A stretch of DNA of 64,000 bases. Source: Haemonchus contortus. Taxonomy: Eukaryota; Nematoda; Chromadorea; Rhabditida; Trichostrongylidae. Positions 11,511 to 25,861 of the stretch are shown here, piece by piece. Position 1 is the stretch's first letter. Each line of letters begins with the position of its first letter. Position numbers and translations under genes: made by a program. Under the pieces are notes generated by a model, which was not told the DNA's origin, did not search any database, and saw only the letters and a list, made by a program, of their open reading frames with translations. Where the stretch lies: NCBI GenBank assembly GCA_000469685.2, contig LS997564.1:38598448-38662447 (forward strand), in the 5' to 3' direction.

Positions 11511-14500
11511 ATCCTGGTCATTGTCTACAGGAAAAGTTCAAGGGTTTGAGCTAAAATAGCTCAGGGTGAGCCTCGCTCTCTTGCGGGAATGGGAGCTCGC
11601 ATGCAGCCCCATTCCGAATAACGCTGCTGCAGCACTCTGACGATCTTATTTCATCCCTTCTAATCAGTTTACGGGTCTTTTTAACGAATTCCGGCTGTCC
11701 ATGGGCAATTTATAGGCTTTCGCATCGACTCTCGGAGCCCACGCAGCGGCATACACTTCAGTGTTCGCAGTGATTTCGTCCCAACTGGGCGGCTTTTATC
11801 GTTGTTCGATCTTTTCCATCATCTGTTGACCATTCCTTCTGATCATCAACCACCGTGACCTACTCAAAGAGCTTTTTCAAGGCGACACTCCCCTTGTGGT
11901 CACCTTCCCAAATTAGCTTCATTCATTCGTTCCGCTTTGTGAATCAGCCATCCGGCTGTGTGAGCAATAAGTTGCGGTCGAGAGGAGGGCGAGAAAGGGG
12001 CGCGGCTTCACAGCTGCATTGGCCCGCCTGTCGCTTCAACGGCTCAATGATTTCTGCTGCCCAGCGATACCTTTGTTGTGGCTCTGTTTAGAATATTTCT
12101 GAGCGAGTAACTACTTTTGAGCCAACTCTAGGACTTTACTACTCGATTTACTTCACTCAGTTACAAATCGTGCTCATAGTTCCTTTTAATTTAGTTCCTT
12201 TGAAATTAAAATCAGGTTTTTTTTTTACGTAAGATTCACTCAAAATTACTTGCTAAACTGTGTTCGAAAAAAATTTGAAGGTCAAGAGTTGAGTACTCAA
12301 TACTGAGTCTTTCGGTGTGCGCCAGGCGCTTGACTCCCACTTGAATTCCAGTGGGGTTGGATAGCGAAAATTCTAATTTCATCATTTTTAGTCGTTGATT
12401 GTTGTGTTTGCTTCTTTTGTTTTGTTTATTTTCCCTCGATTTCTCAAATTGATTGCAAACTGAGCCTCCCGGGTTGAAAAGCCAGCAGAGCTTGGAATCA
12501 GCACTATTATCCCCGGGGCAAATTAGGGATCTGAACCATAGACCAAGGATAGGACGATAACACCCTTCACTGCTGTCTATGTTTCCCAAAGCAAGACAGA
12601 ATCAGGAATGTTCCATGGGAACAATTCCCTGGCAAGTCCATTTTCTGCCACCCAGGGAGCCTTCCCTGCTTTGAATCGAGGGGAACAGCCTCTTCGAAGA
12701 GGGCTTCTGGAGAATTCGATTATTTTCCCATACGAATTTTTAATACCATGCCCTTTGGGGAACTGAGTGAGGTAAATTGATGAATTACGTTCGACGAAGC
12801 TGAACTGAATAAATTCCTTTTCACGGAACAAAAGCTATTTCATTTAGTGAACAGCTCCTTCATAGGACAAATCGAGGGCAGCCTTGTGCCTACTATAAGT
12901 GGGCATTGGGCCTCTGGGAACTGAGTTATTACACCATCGAAAGACTATCAAGGATATCTCAGAGCTTTGTCGCGATAATTTGTTTTGAGGGACGAACTTG
13001 TTGTTGTTTACCGTTGGTTGTTATCGCCTCAACAAGCTTTACTATACGTTATCAGGGAATCACTACGTCGTAGAAGGGATGAATGAGCTCCTGGGCAACA
13101 GAAGGAGCTCTTGCGTCATCATAAGCAGTACCAGTTGCTTACGGCTGCTCTCCTCTGTAGGCACAGTAGTTGCTCCTTTTTGAGATCACGGTACAAATGG
13201 GAAGAACGGTCAAGCCACTTGCTAAACCCTTCTAATTCGGGCGCCGGGTAAAAATCCCAGAGAGTTTTTTCGATTGGGATAATCAGAGCGAGTCGTTGAA
13301 ATTCCTTTGTCTCGTTTAATATTGCAAAAGTGCTTGTCAGCGGACAATCTGGACGATGATGTTATTTGTGAGGAATGAGACATCACCAGCAACAAAGGAA
13401 TCGCATTCCGATATCGTCAAGATACGTCTGAAGACCTCCATCCCATCGTCCTCTGTCCAGTTGTGTTGGGGCAGTTGCCTCTCTGCGCTAAGCAAAGGGA
13501 GGCACGACCCGGCTTTTCCCAACTTGTAAAGGCGAGATGACCTAGACTCCTTCCTACTTGTTAAGATGGAAGTGGGTCGTGACGACTCGAACGAAATCGG
13601 TCCCTTTGATGGGTGTTCCGCTTCCTTCTCAATAAATATGAAGTTTTATTCTCAGAAACTCGTTTGATCCAACTCGTTCTGCTGCAAGAAGCAGAAGGAA
13701 CCCGGTACTTCTTGATAGATTCGTCACGTTCCATCGAGCACTTTGAATCCTAGACCCTTTGAGTAGTGACGATTGATAGTTACATTACTTCATTGTTAGT
13801 TACAGTTAGATAGATTCATGCCTATGTCGTGAGGGATCTTACCGTCCATAGCGAAGTATACCACTCATTTTCTACAGCTTTTACTTTTTTCGTTATGATT
13901 TTTTTCGTGATTTGTAATTTGTTTACTTCATTGACGCCTGTGGAACTCTTGCATCCATCTCTCAGCCCATGTTTGAATGGCCCAGGAAGCTCTCTAGCCT
14001 AGGAATGCATTACCATACTCATGTCACCTGAAGGACTGTAAAACGAAAGAAATTTTCGACTTTAACCTACCCGGATCGCCAACTTGAAAAGGCCAAGAGG
14101 ACTTTGGGTCGGACCACGTGCAGTGCACCTTCAGCTCCACGGTCCCTCCTTTGGAAGCCTAATTGAAAGTAAGTGATTGACATTTTGCACGCAACATTCG
14201 AATAATGCTGTTTATTTTGGCCACATAAGTAGAATGGAGAAAACTCCCCAATAGCATATATCCAAAAAAATAGCCCCCTTGCGAATACCAGCACTTCTCG
14301 CCCACTCTATGCAATCGTTGTAGAAAATTGGAAGCCTACTCAGATCGTTTGTCAAGATTATGGGGAATGCGAATCTACTTCCAGCCGCACTTGCTCATTC
14401 TCTCACTCCCCTAGCCGGCGAGATTTTGCCATGAGATCGAGATGGCCACTGTTTTGGAGCTCCTACTACCTTTTTCAGCTGTTGAACTTTGATGCCGACT

Positions 14501-17500
14501 AATTTTCCTTTCACAAAAGGATAGAGGCTGTGGTCTCGGAAGTGGTCGACGTAGAATGCCATGTATTGCATGTAGGCACAGTGTCGTTATCCTTCATCAT
14601 CGCCTCCAGACGCAGAGAGCTGATGGGTTCCATTGGTTATCTCCCCCTCCTGCCTGCTTCTTCATCGCATCAGGTGTGCTGCTCATATCTCCTGTCCCCC
14701 GTTTTTTATGATTTTATGCCTTATTTATGGTAGGAATTGAAGGAAGAGGGTCTTTAGACTTTACTTTTCTCTCCATCTCCATAGTATGAAAACCGAGAAC
14801 GACTGGGCAAGCCGAAGGTGTTCTCTTCCTTCCCTGTAACCGCAGAAAGTAATACATCAAGGAATTTGTCCGCCAGTAGAAACCCCAGTTTTCCACAATA
14901 ATACTCGTGAACGAGTGGACGAAGGGTGCTGAAAGTGTGTCGGTAAAGGTAAAGTTTACCAGCGCACCCTAGCGATCTACAGGGTCGGGCTCAGTCAGCG
15001 TGGAAGAGGAAGAGGGCGAAGGGGGGAGGGGGGATGGCAAGGGAAGGGGAAAGCGTAGAGAGAGAAGGTAATTATCCCGCTGTAGGGGAAAGGTTGTAAC
15101 TCCATACTCCTCCCTCCCTAGCCATCGTTCCAAAAAAACGGAAAAGCAAAAAAGAAAATGAAAAAGTTGAAGGGGTCCTGCCCGGTGAGGCCCGTCTTAG
15201 GGAATGAAGGGAGCAGGAAAGGGGGGAACTATGGGAATACTGGACCATAATTTCCTTTTAAAGGAGGAAGGAAATGGTGCTGGTGAGCAATCTCCCTCAA
15301 AACACTCCGACATGCATAGTTATCGACATTTTTATGGCAGTGCCGGTGCGAGGTGTTCGTTTGCCGATGGTTCACACAGGATTCAAAACTGGTTTCCCAG
15401 ACATTGTCAATCGGACAATAGACTGTTTACTGTCTCAAGAACAGTTACACTTTTCTTCCCAGTTTCTTTCGATCCAGTAAATCCGATCAGAAACTTTCCG
15501 ACTCAAAATTCTGCAAACGTGTCGTGCACAGATTTTTTTTCCTCCCTTGCTTGACGAGGCGTCATCCATGCTTCGTAAACACCGAAAGAAAAGCAGAAAA
15601 GGTGGAAAAGAAGTGTCTTCTTAGAAGTGAAGGGTCCACTTCATTAAAACCTTTTTAAAATATTCATGAATGAATTGGAAACAAGCCGCTGAGAGCATGT
15701 TGGGATTTGACCAACAGTCTGGAAATCATTCGCGTTGGGACAATGGGTTACTTCACACAACAACGACGAAAGGTGCAAAAACGTTAAACGTGTCCAGAAA
15801 GATTTCAAGCCCCGCCTCTACGATTGACAGCTCCAAGGCCCGTTTTTGAAAAGATTTTCTTCGAGAACAGAGCATCCTCTTCGCAAACCTCCACTGGCAC
15901 CAGATGCTTCTTCTAGCTATACGTCCATTCTGACTCATTCGATGAGTTCCCATTGACTCTCTGGCTCATGCCCAACCCTATTCGGTCTTGAATAGCTCTT
16001 ATTTGTTATGCGGCTTTCTGGACATAATCTGTGGGAGCTCATAAGCCTCCCGTGTGATAGAACGACACTCTCGGTGGTTTTTTCTCGATCGTGCCATGAT
16101 CACGTGAATTTCAGAATCCCACATTTGGGATTGGAACAGTTTTTCCTACATCGTTCGTTCACTGACTTCTCAACGACAGCGACGACTTTGACGGCCGTCT
16201 GCCCGTTGAAGAATTTAGGCTATGAGAAGGGAAAAAAGTTAGCGGAAATCACATGTCTCCGTTGAATACCACAATCCCTTTGTCCTGCATTTAGAACGAA
16301 GAAATTTGTTCCCAAATAGACGTGGGAGACAAATTTCAAAGAGCATCAGGAACCTTTTGTGCCTTATATTAAGCCCCCATAGACCAACAGTGAAATAGTA
16401 GTTTTCAGACCCAAATATCATCTACTTATTTACTATACATGGATGCTGTAGCGGAAACCTCTGATCATTTCTGTACTGTGGTGGGAAGGGAGATACATTT
16501 CGATGGGTTAATTTTAGAAAGAAATAAGGATGGGTTAGAATAGGCGACGGCGGCAGAGAGATGGTATGGTGACCATAGATATTGATTGAATCGAAGTGGG
16601 TGTACCACAAATCGTAGGAATCGATCCAGGCGAGAAGTGTGTATCGGTAGGTCAAAACGACCCTCTAAAGCTTCTTATCCTTAAGAGAAGTAATGAATCC
16701 AGATTATCCTAGATCTTCCAACTTTTGCAAACGACCCTACTTCCCAGTTGTCTCTCATACCTTCCTTGGCCCTTCATTCGAGCCCATAGCGCAGGTCTAT
16801 TTTTGCACCTTACCAGGTTGCATTTGCTACCCTTTGATGTTCGTATCCTCTTAAGAAGACCTTTTTGTGAAAGTGCAATTTCCATATCCCTTCAAGGTGC
16901 CCCTCAAGGTCATACGCCCTTTCTGAATAATTTTAGGCATAAAGAAGGCTTCCAGAAAGTCAATATCATTCATCAGAATTACTCCAACATTCAGTTTATA
17001 AATTTCTAAAAATTGGATTTAATATGCTGCTGCAGAAGGACGTGGTGGTAAGCTGGGAAGTTTATAATGGCAATATAAAAAACACAAAAAATATTCCTCT
17101 GAACAGCTGATCCTGAGGTCTTTCAGAATGACAGGCGTTGCTGAGACAGGTAGTTGTCGGAATTATTTTCGAAAAAAAAAAATGGTAAAATCAATTTTGT
17201 GCCGTTACGTATCACCTGGGTAGCCTGCATTGAGTAGAACTGGAAAATGTCAACAACCCCTCGGTTAAGGAGTTCTCACGTTCGATAACTCGATTCTTCA
17301 CTCTGGCCGCTGTTTTGGCAGGGTGGTAGGGAGGTAGAGCAATGGCCACTCGCTGGCCTGTCTACCTTAGGCTCGAAACTCCTCCGGGAGTGGAGAAAAA
17401 GCGAGCCCATTTGAAGAGTGAGACAAGCCAATCTGGAACGTGGGAATCCCCTACCCTTTGCTATCACATTGACCGGAAATACCTTCCAAAAGTGGTATCT

Positions 17501-20500
17501 GACCGGCAGGCAGCTAATTCTCCCTCCTACGCCTTTCTTCGGACTTGCCAGTTCTGGCGTTCACCCAGCTGACAGCTTAAAATCGAATTTCGTATGTTCT
17601 TTAGTGGGTCGCTTCGTCCCAACTACACAGACAGCTGCAAGTCCACTGTTGGGACTTATGGCTTCGTGTTGTTTTTTGTTGATGTGACGACCTGACGGCA
17701 ACCAGCCAAAATAAAACGATGAATGTGCGATTTATGAGTCGTTGCCGTTCGGGGACAGACGTTGACAAATGTAGACTCTCTGAGAAAACGTTGCTTTCAG
17801 ATGACGCACATGATAAGAAAGTACGAAACACTCGATCAGATTTGCTTCTTGAAGATGCGCCGTGTACTCAACTTCCATTGCTGGGAATGCTGGAGGCACT
17901 TGAAGGTGTACTTACTCTATAGTGTGTAAAAGGATGAACTTTTCACTGGTTCACTTTCTTAGAGGGGTCGGTCACTGACAAGGCAACCGTGGAGGAAGAG
18001 AGGGTATCAGCTGGCCGAAGGGGGTGGAAGAGAGAGGGGGGGGGGCGGAAAGTGGACGAGAGAAGGGGTATTTCCGAAAGAACCGCATTATCAATTTTTT
18101 TAAATAAATAATTTTCAATGAATAATTTTAGACGAATAATTTTTCTATGACGTTTTCATTTCAAAGCAAACACTTCGATTTTTCTGATACTACATGGTCT
18201 CGGTCGTAGCGTTCTTCTTGGGAATTTTTCTTCTACAAAAAGCTGCATATTGAACGTAGGTGGTGATAAATAAATATAAATAAACAGCTTGTTTTTGTTT
18301 ATAATTTATCGTTAGCATAAAGAGCCCCATGGGTCTTTATTAGAAAGTTATTCCATTTGAAATGAAAAGGACATCTGAACATCAAGCCGCCTATGTGAAG
18401 GGGTGGGAGGCATCAGCTGGTGTTCACATGATCCTCTTCTGCCAACAGGCCTTCACCTACTTCTATACTCACTGAACGCAGTAACCTTCGCTTGTTTTGA
18501 TTGTTTATTTATTTGTTTACACAAAGCTCCGCTGGTAAAATTTTTAGTACTAATTCTTAATATGATATAATAGTCATGAGTAATATAATAAATATCTTTT
18601 TTTGATTCTTCAGTTCCCCTCGCATTGGGTGCACATATTAAGGCAATAAATAAACAAGTAAGTAAACAATCGAATAAATCAATAACAATGACGAATATGC
18701 AGTTTTAGGTAGCTTTGTAACAGATTAACCCTTACACATGGCTATTTGGCAATCGTTTTCACCCTCCTTACACGACACCCATCTCCTCCCTCCTCGATCT
18801 CCCTCATCTCTGTCCAAGATCTGGTTTGGGGCTTATGGCTTGCATCTGATAAGTTTGTTCAGCTGGTGTCTATCACCCGAACGAGATCGGACGTCTAGGA
18901 AGGTCGTCGTCAATTTTCTTCGTTCGCATAGAAGGACGATTCATCTTGATGTATTTATTCCTATTCACAAACGAGTTTTCCGGTGGCCGGCGACCGCCCT
19001 CCCGAAGGCCCTCCTTTACACCTGTCGCACTGGTTTCTACAAGTTCTCCTTTACACAAATCTAATTCAACCTTTCTTTTATATCTCGCTCCAGCTAGCCT
19101 GGGAATGATCCAGTTTTACACTTCACCCATCAATTCATCAGCCATTTCTTGGCCTTCCACTTCGGCCCTTTTCCAATCCACTTCTTCCTTTTTCATTTCA
19201 ACCCCCACGCAGTGGTTCTCGCTATTTTTACTGATCACAGCTGACAGGTGTTCGTTTGGCACTTATTTCCATTTCTCACGAAACCGTCAGACACAGGAAT
19301 TAACCCTTGGGAACGCTGAGGTAGCTCGGACAGCCAACCAGTGAACCCTGTGCTTGACGCATCCTGAATGTTTGCTGGGAATTTATAAGTGACATATCTT
19401 TTCAAGGGATTTTTTTACCCCTCTGAGGTCACTGAAAGTGGATTTGGCAGATTTGGAACTCGTTCTTAAGTTTTTTTATGGATTCTCCTTTATGAGGGAG
19501 CAACTTCGGTAATCAATATGGTATATTCAGTACCGAAGTGGTTTGTATTGAATTTGTCAGATTCGGGAGCCATTTCCCAATGATGGATGGCGCACTTATG
19601 ACGTGCTACCCACATCACCCTATCATTTGCATAGCCTTTCACCCACAGTACAATATGTCTTCATATAGTACGACACATGTGGTGGAGGTGGTACGGTACC
19701 AAATGGCACCCCCGGTTGAAATATGCAACGGATTTCTATTACCAATCGTTATCCGTTTTGGCTAATGAACGCTTCGATTCATTGGGGGTCTTCGAGATCT
19801 GTTCATTCAACAAAACTCATTTAAGAAGGTAGATGCATCGACTTTGACATTAGCTGGCCCCAGTACAGGAAGAATACGCATTAAACCGAAGCCATTCCCA
19901 CTTCGAATAGAGTCGTGGCGTGGGCCTATTCCAACATGGGTGATCTAAGTTAACACAAATGTGCCCGGAAAGGCCATGGTTCCGCTCTTCAGCAGGAAGA
20001 ACTGGGAAGGAGGAATTTGGGAGAGGGCGGAGAGTAGGATGGAGGCCGGGGTAGTATGGGGAAACGGGTCACTGTGCGGATCACTCATTTTATGTTATGC
20101 AGAAACTGAGTCCGTCACCATAATGCAAGTAGAGTGGTTTGGACAGAATGGGCGGTACAGAAAATGCTACCCGAATGGGAAAGAAAAGCTCCATCAGTCA
20201 AGGCGATACTTCATTCACCCCATTTTCCTTCTAAAAATGGTCCCCTTTTGAAGCAAAACTAAAATAAACTTTGGTCTCAGGGAATTTGATAGAAGGTGTT
20301 CCCACATCTCCACTCTGAAGAACTTTATGACATTCATGAAGATGAACTACGGAATACCCTCAGCCTGACCACCAAGTCACCCCACACTCGAGCGTTTCGA
20401 GAGCTTTCCCTGCTTACTCACTACATTTTATGAACCCCACAGGGATGGAGGGCTTGTGCTCCTAAAGAAGTGTCATGTACTTGACTCTTGTTTCCGATTT

Positions 20501-20877
20501 CGCCTCATTCTCATCTGTGCTCGAAAGGTACACTTCCGTGCCTTTAAGGTCATGTTCTGTAGCTCGCGCCTTTCCCTCATCTCTCTAGCCCACCCAAGTA
20601 CTTTCTCTTCGCGGATTTTCTTTTGTGACAGGAAAGGGAAGGACACAACAACGTAATCATTTACGTCGAGTACCAGTCAATACCAGCAGAAGGTCATGCG
20701 GCGGAACGATTTCATTCTGATGCATATTCATGGCCTCATTCTTTTTCAGAACGTAATGCGCAGCCGTTCTTCTTTCACTCTGCAAACAATGTCCATCTGT
20801 TTTCGTTCGTTCGCAAATTTGTCGTCATGTTCTTTCGATTTCGAACATTTGTTTCTCTTTGAACGGAATCTCTATTC
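11511..20877. other. Long gene-free stretch
   Basis: No ORF above 132 codons and none with a recognised motif. 18080-18720 is AT-rich with AAATAAATAA runs. 18000-18060 and 15000-15060 are purine-rich. The minus-strand reading of 18740-19300 has repeated stops but protein-like composition, possibly an old retroelement; not assignable. Confidence 0.5.
17320..17405 (+). repeat. Possible tRNA-derived fragment
   Basis: TAGAGCAATGG resembles an A box and GGCTCGAAACTCC, about 40 nt further, a B box. No cloverleaf is seen, so a pol III-derived fossil rather than a tRNA gene. Confidence 0.3.
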
Positions 20878-20898
20878 AATTTCAGGAAACGAGTAGGC
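20878..20898 (+). promoter_or_regulatory. Probable trans-splice acceptor of CUEDC1-like gene
   Basis: CAATTTCAG ends at 20885, 13 nt before the start codon, with no recognised upstream exon. Confidence 0.45.
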
Positions 20899-23800
20899 AT
20901 GGCGGAGGAGGCCAAAGAAGAGCTGCTCGAATTCGAGACAGTACGTTTTCTCGTTTGTTATTTCGCTTTTTGATCAATACTCGATCGATTTTCTGAGAGT
21001 ATTTTGTCTTCTTTCAACGGGCCTTTTCCTTCGACACTTGTAAAAATTTGTTCCCGATGGTATCACATTGTGGAGGGATTCCACTAGCCGTACGGGTAAA
21101 TAATGCTAGTTTAGGGAAAGTTTGAAAGTGAGTAAGTTGGGTTACATCTGAAAATTCACTCACATCGCAGAGTGGAAGGACTTGCGTGATCGGGTCGGAG
21201 TTTGCCACAGGATTGAAATGAAGAGCCGTTTTGAAACTTCTATCCTTCACTTCAAGCTTGCCGACTGTTCAAACTCTACATATGACTTTGTTTTACTCGT
21301 TAGGTAAGACTAAAGTGATGGAATTCGAGTTTACTTCTATTTGAGCAAAAGTTCGAGCGCCACATATCTTCGTGCTCATGTCAACAAATGGCCTGGGTGC
21401 GACATTAGGTCAGCGCGAAGTGCAGAGCCCTTTTCGCTCATTATGCATGTTCAAGCTTTGGTTCAACGGTTATAAGGGCTTTAGACAGTTTTTGTTCAGA
21501 AAAAGGAATGCCATAAGAATGTCGATGAGGGTTGGACATCAGTGGTAGGGCATTCATCATCGTGAGATTCGACTGAAGTGATTGTGTCGGAACTTTAATG
21601 ACCGTATAAACCTCGAAATGATTCATGGAAACCAGTAAGATCACATGAAAGCAATAAGAAAAGTGAGTTTCATGAGATCGTAACCTCCGAATGACCTTCT
21701 CTATGGTTACGGTATACGTTCCGAAAGTTGATCCCGTAGTGGACGCGCGCTACATCGGCAATTTCGAGGTACAAGCTCTAGAGCATGAAGGGGGACTAAT
21801 CATTCTGATAAGACTCATGTTCAACTAACACTCGTCTGGTTTATTTGGACCCACCAAGAGTGCGATTTAATTAAATAAATAGTAAAATAAGAGGCTCGAA
21901 TTCAATGTCCACCTTCCATATATCACTTCAAAAGCTCTTTTATCAGATGAGTGTCTTGAATGGGTGAGAGATTTACCACCATGCCTGAATTCAGATCCCG
22001 GACTGAATAGCTGGCAGGGACACCTGCTCCGTCCAGTCTGTTCCAGGATGGGACCCGCAGACAAGTAGAACTGAGTTCCAAAACTCGTTTTTTCAGGCGA
22101 TGAAGGACTTCTCGATGATGTTCCCATCGATATCAAAGGAAGAAATCGAACGAGTTTTGAGAGCGAATGACGGCGACGTTGCGAGGACTATCGACGACCT
22201 TCTACTCATTTCTCTTGAGGTTGGGGACCCACTCGAAATTTTCTAAGTTTCGTCGCCACGGAACATTTTATAGGCAACTCAAATCTCAACAGCACCATCG
22301 AGCTCATGTCGAAGTCAAAGTGCGCCATCCCCTGCCAAGGTAAGAGACAAATAGGGGCACAAAGATTATGGTGCAGAGGGGCAAAAAAATGAAGCGAGAA
22401 TGAAAAATATTGAAAAAGTCCTAACGATTTTTTCGACAATCTCATTCCTTCTTTATTTTCCTTCTCACAAAGCTTTCCGTTTATCTGAACAACTAATTCG
22501 ACGATACTTTTTCCGGTGTCATCAAGCCGCCGATCAGCCGACGATGCCTGTTCATCTTCTAGGAGCTTACTCAGGTATGAACTAACGTCTTTATGATGCT
22601 TTTCAAAAGACTTCCTTTCATCAAATCTTGCATGGACCATGTACAAAAGCCCATTTCGTCGTCAGGTACTCAGGGACACGGTCATGGTATGTCACTGAAC
22701 TCATTCTGCAGAACATCTTTGAAGGAGTGGGACAACTTGAGAGAGCTACATTCCTTATTTTTTGAACGAAAGCGCCCCATGTTACTGCCATCGTAGAAGT
22801 TGAATCTCTCTTTTCCGTACCACTTAAATTTGTAACTCGATAGACCTACTGTTTGGAAAAGCCCCGCCTCATGTGGTAAACAGTCGCTACGTAAATAGAG
22901 GAAATTACTTTAATATCCCTCTCCTTATGCAATTATCCCTTCAAATACCTTCCGTCAACCACTCATCCAGTGAAAACAAAACAATCTCAAAATAGAAACA
23001 CGATCGACGGCACCTCACCCTTACTCTTCTGGGATTACTCCGTTTATCGCGAAAAATCTGGAATAAACCCTGAACTTCTGCAATACACGTCGATTAAGCA
23101 ACGGAGCTTAGCGTTCCTCTGGATTATTGAGAGGAAGGAAGTTAGCAGAAAAGAAATTCAATACATTTGCCAATCCATGTGAGTTCGAGGACTGTACTCA
23201 CCAGTAACGATGCTATGAACTGTTCTACCAAAAAAGTTAGCGGTGGCACCATTTTAAAAACTCAGCAGTTGTGAAAAATGCAGATGCTCCAAGTCCAAAA
23301 CTCCGGCATTCCCTTCGATGATTTCTCGGTTTAGGATCTCCCGCTTGAGCGCCGATGAATTGGTACGAGAGCGCGCATATATCGAGAAGATGAAAAAAGA
23401 AAATGAACGACGTTTAGATGTCGTCTGTGATGAGAAAGAAGCCAGGTAAGCCATAACCAATAGCTCCTAATGCCCTATACGTAAGTTAAGAGTAATTTTT
23501 ACTGCGAATATTCTTACAAAAAAACGATAATTCTCGAGAAACTCTCCAGTCTTGTCCAAAAAATTATTGACTCGTGTGAGTCTCTTTGATCGACTTAATC
23601 CTAACCTATTGAGGAAGAAGGGATTGATGGTCCATTTAAGCATTAAGGTCGAGTTCGTTGTTGTTTATAGACAGGAAAAACCGGGTAAAATCTGGGTCAG
23701 TTTCGCTTTTAAGTCGATCACCGTAAAACGTCGCCCATGTAAGTAACTACAAACATGGAAAATGGGGCAATCTCACTCACGACTGAGGTCTCTCGTCAGC

Positions 23801-25696
23801 CCAGAAGTACCGGATGCAGGATCCGATCCGCGAACCAGGGGCTCGCAGAGATGTCACCTGTCTTTGTACCACCTTTGTGATTTCGTGCTTCTGCTGGTTC
23901 CTCGCCCTACCGGACACAATGCAATTCCGAAATTCAAAGGGACATAAAAAAACCCACACCCACAGGGACATAAAAAAAAATCCCTCCTCACCTATACTCG
24001 AGTAACAGGACCCACAGGGACTGGAAAATATCCCTCGTCACCAACAATTGGGTAACCGGGCCCACAGGGGCTCAAAATTATCCATCTTCAACAATACATC
24101 CATCTTTTACAATATATCCATCTTTGAGTAACAAACTCGCTACTGATTCATAGATGGCGAGATTCTACCGCCTATTTCCAAGGTACCCAGTAATTCCCAG
24201 ATTAATCTCAGTAAGCTTTCCTGATGACTTATTTTTATACCCAAAATGTGAGCTCAGACCGAAAACAGTGGAAAAAATAGAGATTTCAAATTTATGAAAG
24301 ATCATGAGTTCAGAATGCTCGAAGACGAACAACTAGCGCTTCTAATGCAAAACAAGGAATTCTTACGTTGGATTCGACGAGAACAACTACGTAAGTTCAT
24401 CGGACCGACCATCCTTCAGTCGACCAAACTGTTGCCCAAAAAAACCTTTTTTTTTTCAAAAAATTTCTTTCAGCGTACACTTCCTCATCGTCTTCTCGAT
24501 CATACAAAACCCACAGAAAGAGAAGTTCAGGAAAGGAACAGGGTGAGTGAAGAACCCAATGGGGTATCCTATTAATTAAAAATCTTTGTACATTTATCGG
24601 TCACCTTGTGCTGTTACTCATTCACGTGCAAGATAAAGGTATGCAACGATATATCCATGCTCGTCATTCCATCTGGGATGCGCCATGCATCTATCACCTA
24701 TTAGAAATTACGGACCTTCGAAACTCGACCTATTCTGGCTGTGTAATCAATTGAGGGATCAGCCTCACGTTCCACTAAGGAAACGCGATCACAGCGAACC
24801 TTCCGATCTAAGGTGGTGCAGCACCCCCTTACCACTAAGCCATTCCATCCCTAAAGGGAACACCACAAATGTCTTTAAAAAGTATAGATGAGCTCTTCAA
24901 ACTTGAAATTTCGATTTTCTAGAGCATTAAATGATATGAAAAAGCATTCACGTTACTACTTCTAAGAAGTAGACCTCGAACTTTCAAAAGTCGAATTTTC
25001 TGATTTGTCCCAACTTTACTGCGGATTCTTAACGATTTTTCAGGCCCACCCGTTCCAGAAGGACCAGTGGTCGATGAGCTGATCATCAACGCTGAGCCGG
25101 ATCTTAAGGATCGATTAAAAAATGTGAGCAAAGGTAAGAGTCTGACTCATCGCTTGGAAGCACTAGTTTTCACCACACCAATAGCATGAAATTGTTAAAT
25201 GCATTAGTAGTGACGTTTGCATGAGAATAACCTTTACATTTATTTAGGAGTTTGTGTTCCTTCAAAGCGCTGCTCTACAAGTGCCCTCTACCCTTTTTTA
25301 TTCCTAGAGGGATTCAGTCGATTTTATAAATGACGCTCACGATAATACTCCGTTACCATGACCAGGAGCTCATAAGTCAATAGCTGCGCTAAAACTGGCA
25401 CCTCAGTGGAGTGAGAAGATCCTTTAACCCCGACTATGGAAGAAGAACTTCTGTTTCAAAAGGAAATACCTTGCCCCAATAGGAAGAAATAGGGTAGACC
25501 TTCATAACGAAACACGAGAGAGATTTTGGACTTTTCACTCTCTCACTACACACACCCTCACTCTTCACCCCCTATCGCTGTTTCAAACCGATTACAATGA
25601 AGAATAAAAGTTTAAATTTCAGTATCTAAGGAACGCCTTCTCCAACTCGCCGCCCGCTTTCGACGAAGCAACGCTCATCATTTAAACGCTTTCTAA
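20899..25696 (+). CDS. CUE domain protein, CUEDC1-like, 11 exons
   Basis: CUE domains bind ubiquitin; CUEDC1 is a poorly characterised CUE protein. Exons 20899-20940, 22097-22219, 22274-22339, 22538-22574, 22666-22686, 22971-23178, 23335-23445, 24281-24390, 24474-24542, 25044-25133 and 25623-25696 are all phase-consistent and give 316 aa (human about 386). The CUE domain occupies about residues 11-55 (MKDFSMMFPSISKEEIERVL and DGDVARTIDDLL, with the MFP and terminal di-Leu features). Conserved CUEDC1 segments follow: MLEDEQLALLMQNKEFL near residue 215 and a C-terminal helix LKDRLKNVSKVSKERLLQLA. The charged helix RERAYIEKMKKENERR precedes them. Exons 4-6 (22538-23178) are the least certain, chosen because they alone keep frame. 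ATG follows a trans-splice-type TTTCAG at 20885/20886. It converges with mrpl-21, stops 370 bp apart. Confidence 0.85.
23959..24091 (+). repeat. Imperfect tandem repeat, about 50-bp unit, in CUEDC1-like intron
   Basis: Two full units (23959-24010 and 24011-24060) and a partial third each start CCCACAGGG, continue with AAAA..ATCC and CGTCACC-like blocks, and end GTAACMGG. Located between coding exons 7 and 8. Confidence 0.7.
24765..24850 (-). repeat. tRNA-derived SINE-like fragment
   Basis: The minus strand contains TGGCTTAGTGG, a perfect pol III A box (TRGYNNARNGG), and about 40 nt further GGTTCGCTGTGATC, a degenerate B box. It lies in the intron between CUEDC1-like exons 9 and 10. No tRNA fold is evident, so a SINE fossil is the better reading. 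Confidence 0.45.
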
Positions 25697-25861
25697 TCAT
25701 ATTTTACATTTTATTTGGTAACGATTCCCTTCATATCAATGAATCTTGCGATTATTTCTTTGTTTACAGAACAGGTTTCAGACCCATCCACACATAAACA
25801 TATCGCTTACAAAAGCTAAGAGTACAAATACTCTGTCGAATACCATAAACTACACTTACCT

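Noticed and set aside
12236..12831. Two adjoining minus-strand ORFs (117 and 84 codons)
   Set aside because: No recognised motif, no splice-linked extension and a repeat-like composition.
22400..22585. 61-codon ORF before CUEDC1 exon 4
   Set aside because: Its 5' part is intronic; only the last 37 nt fit the gene model.
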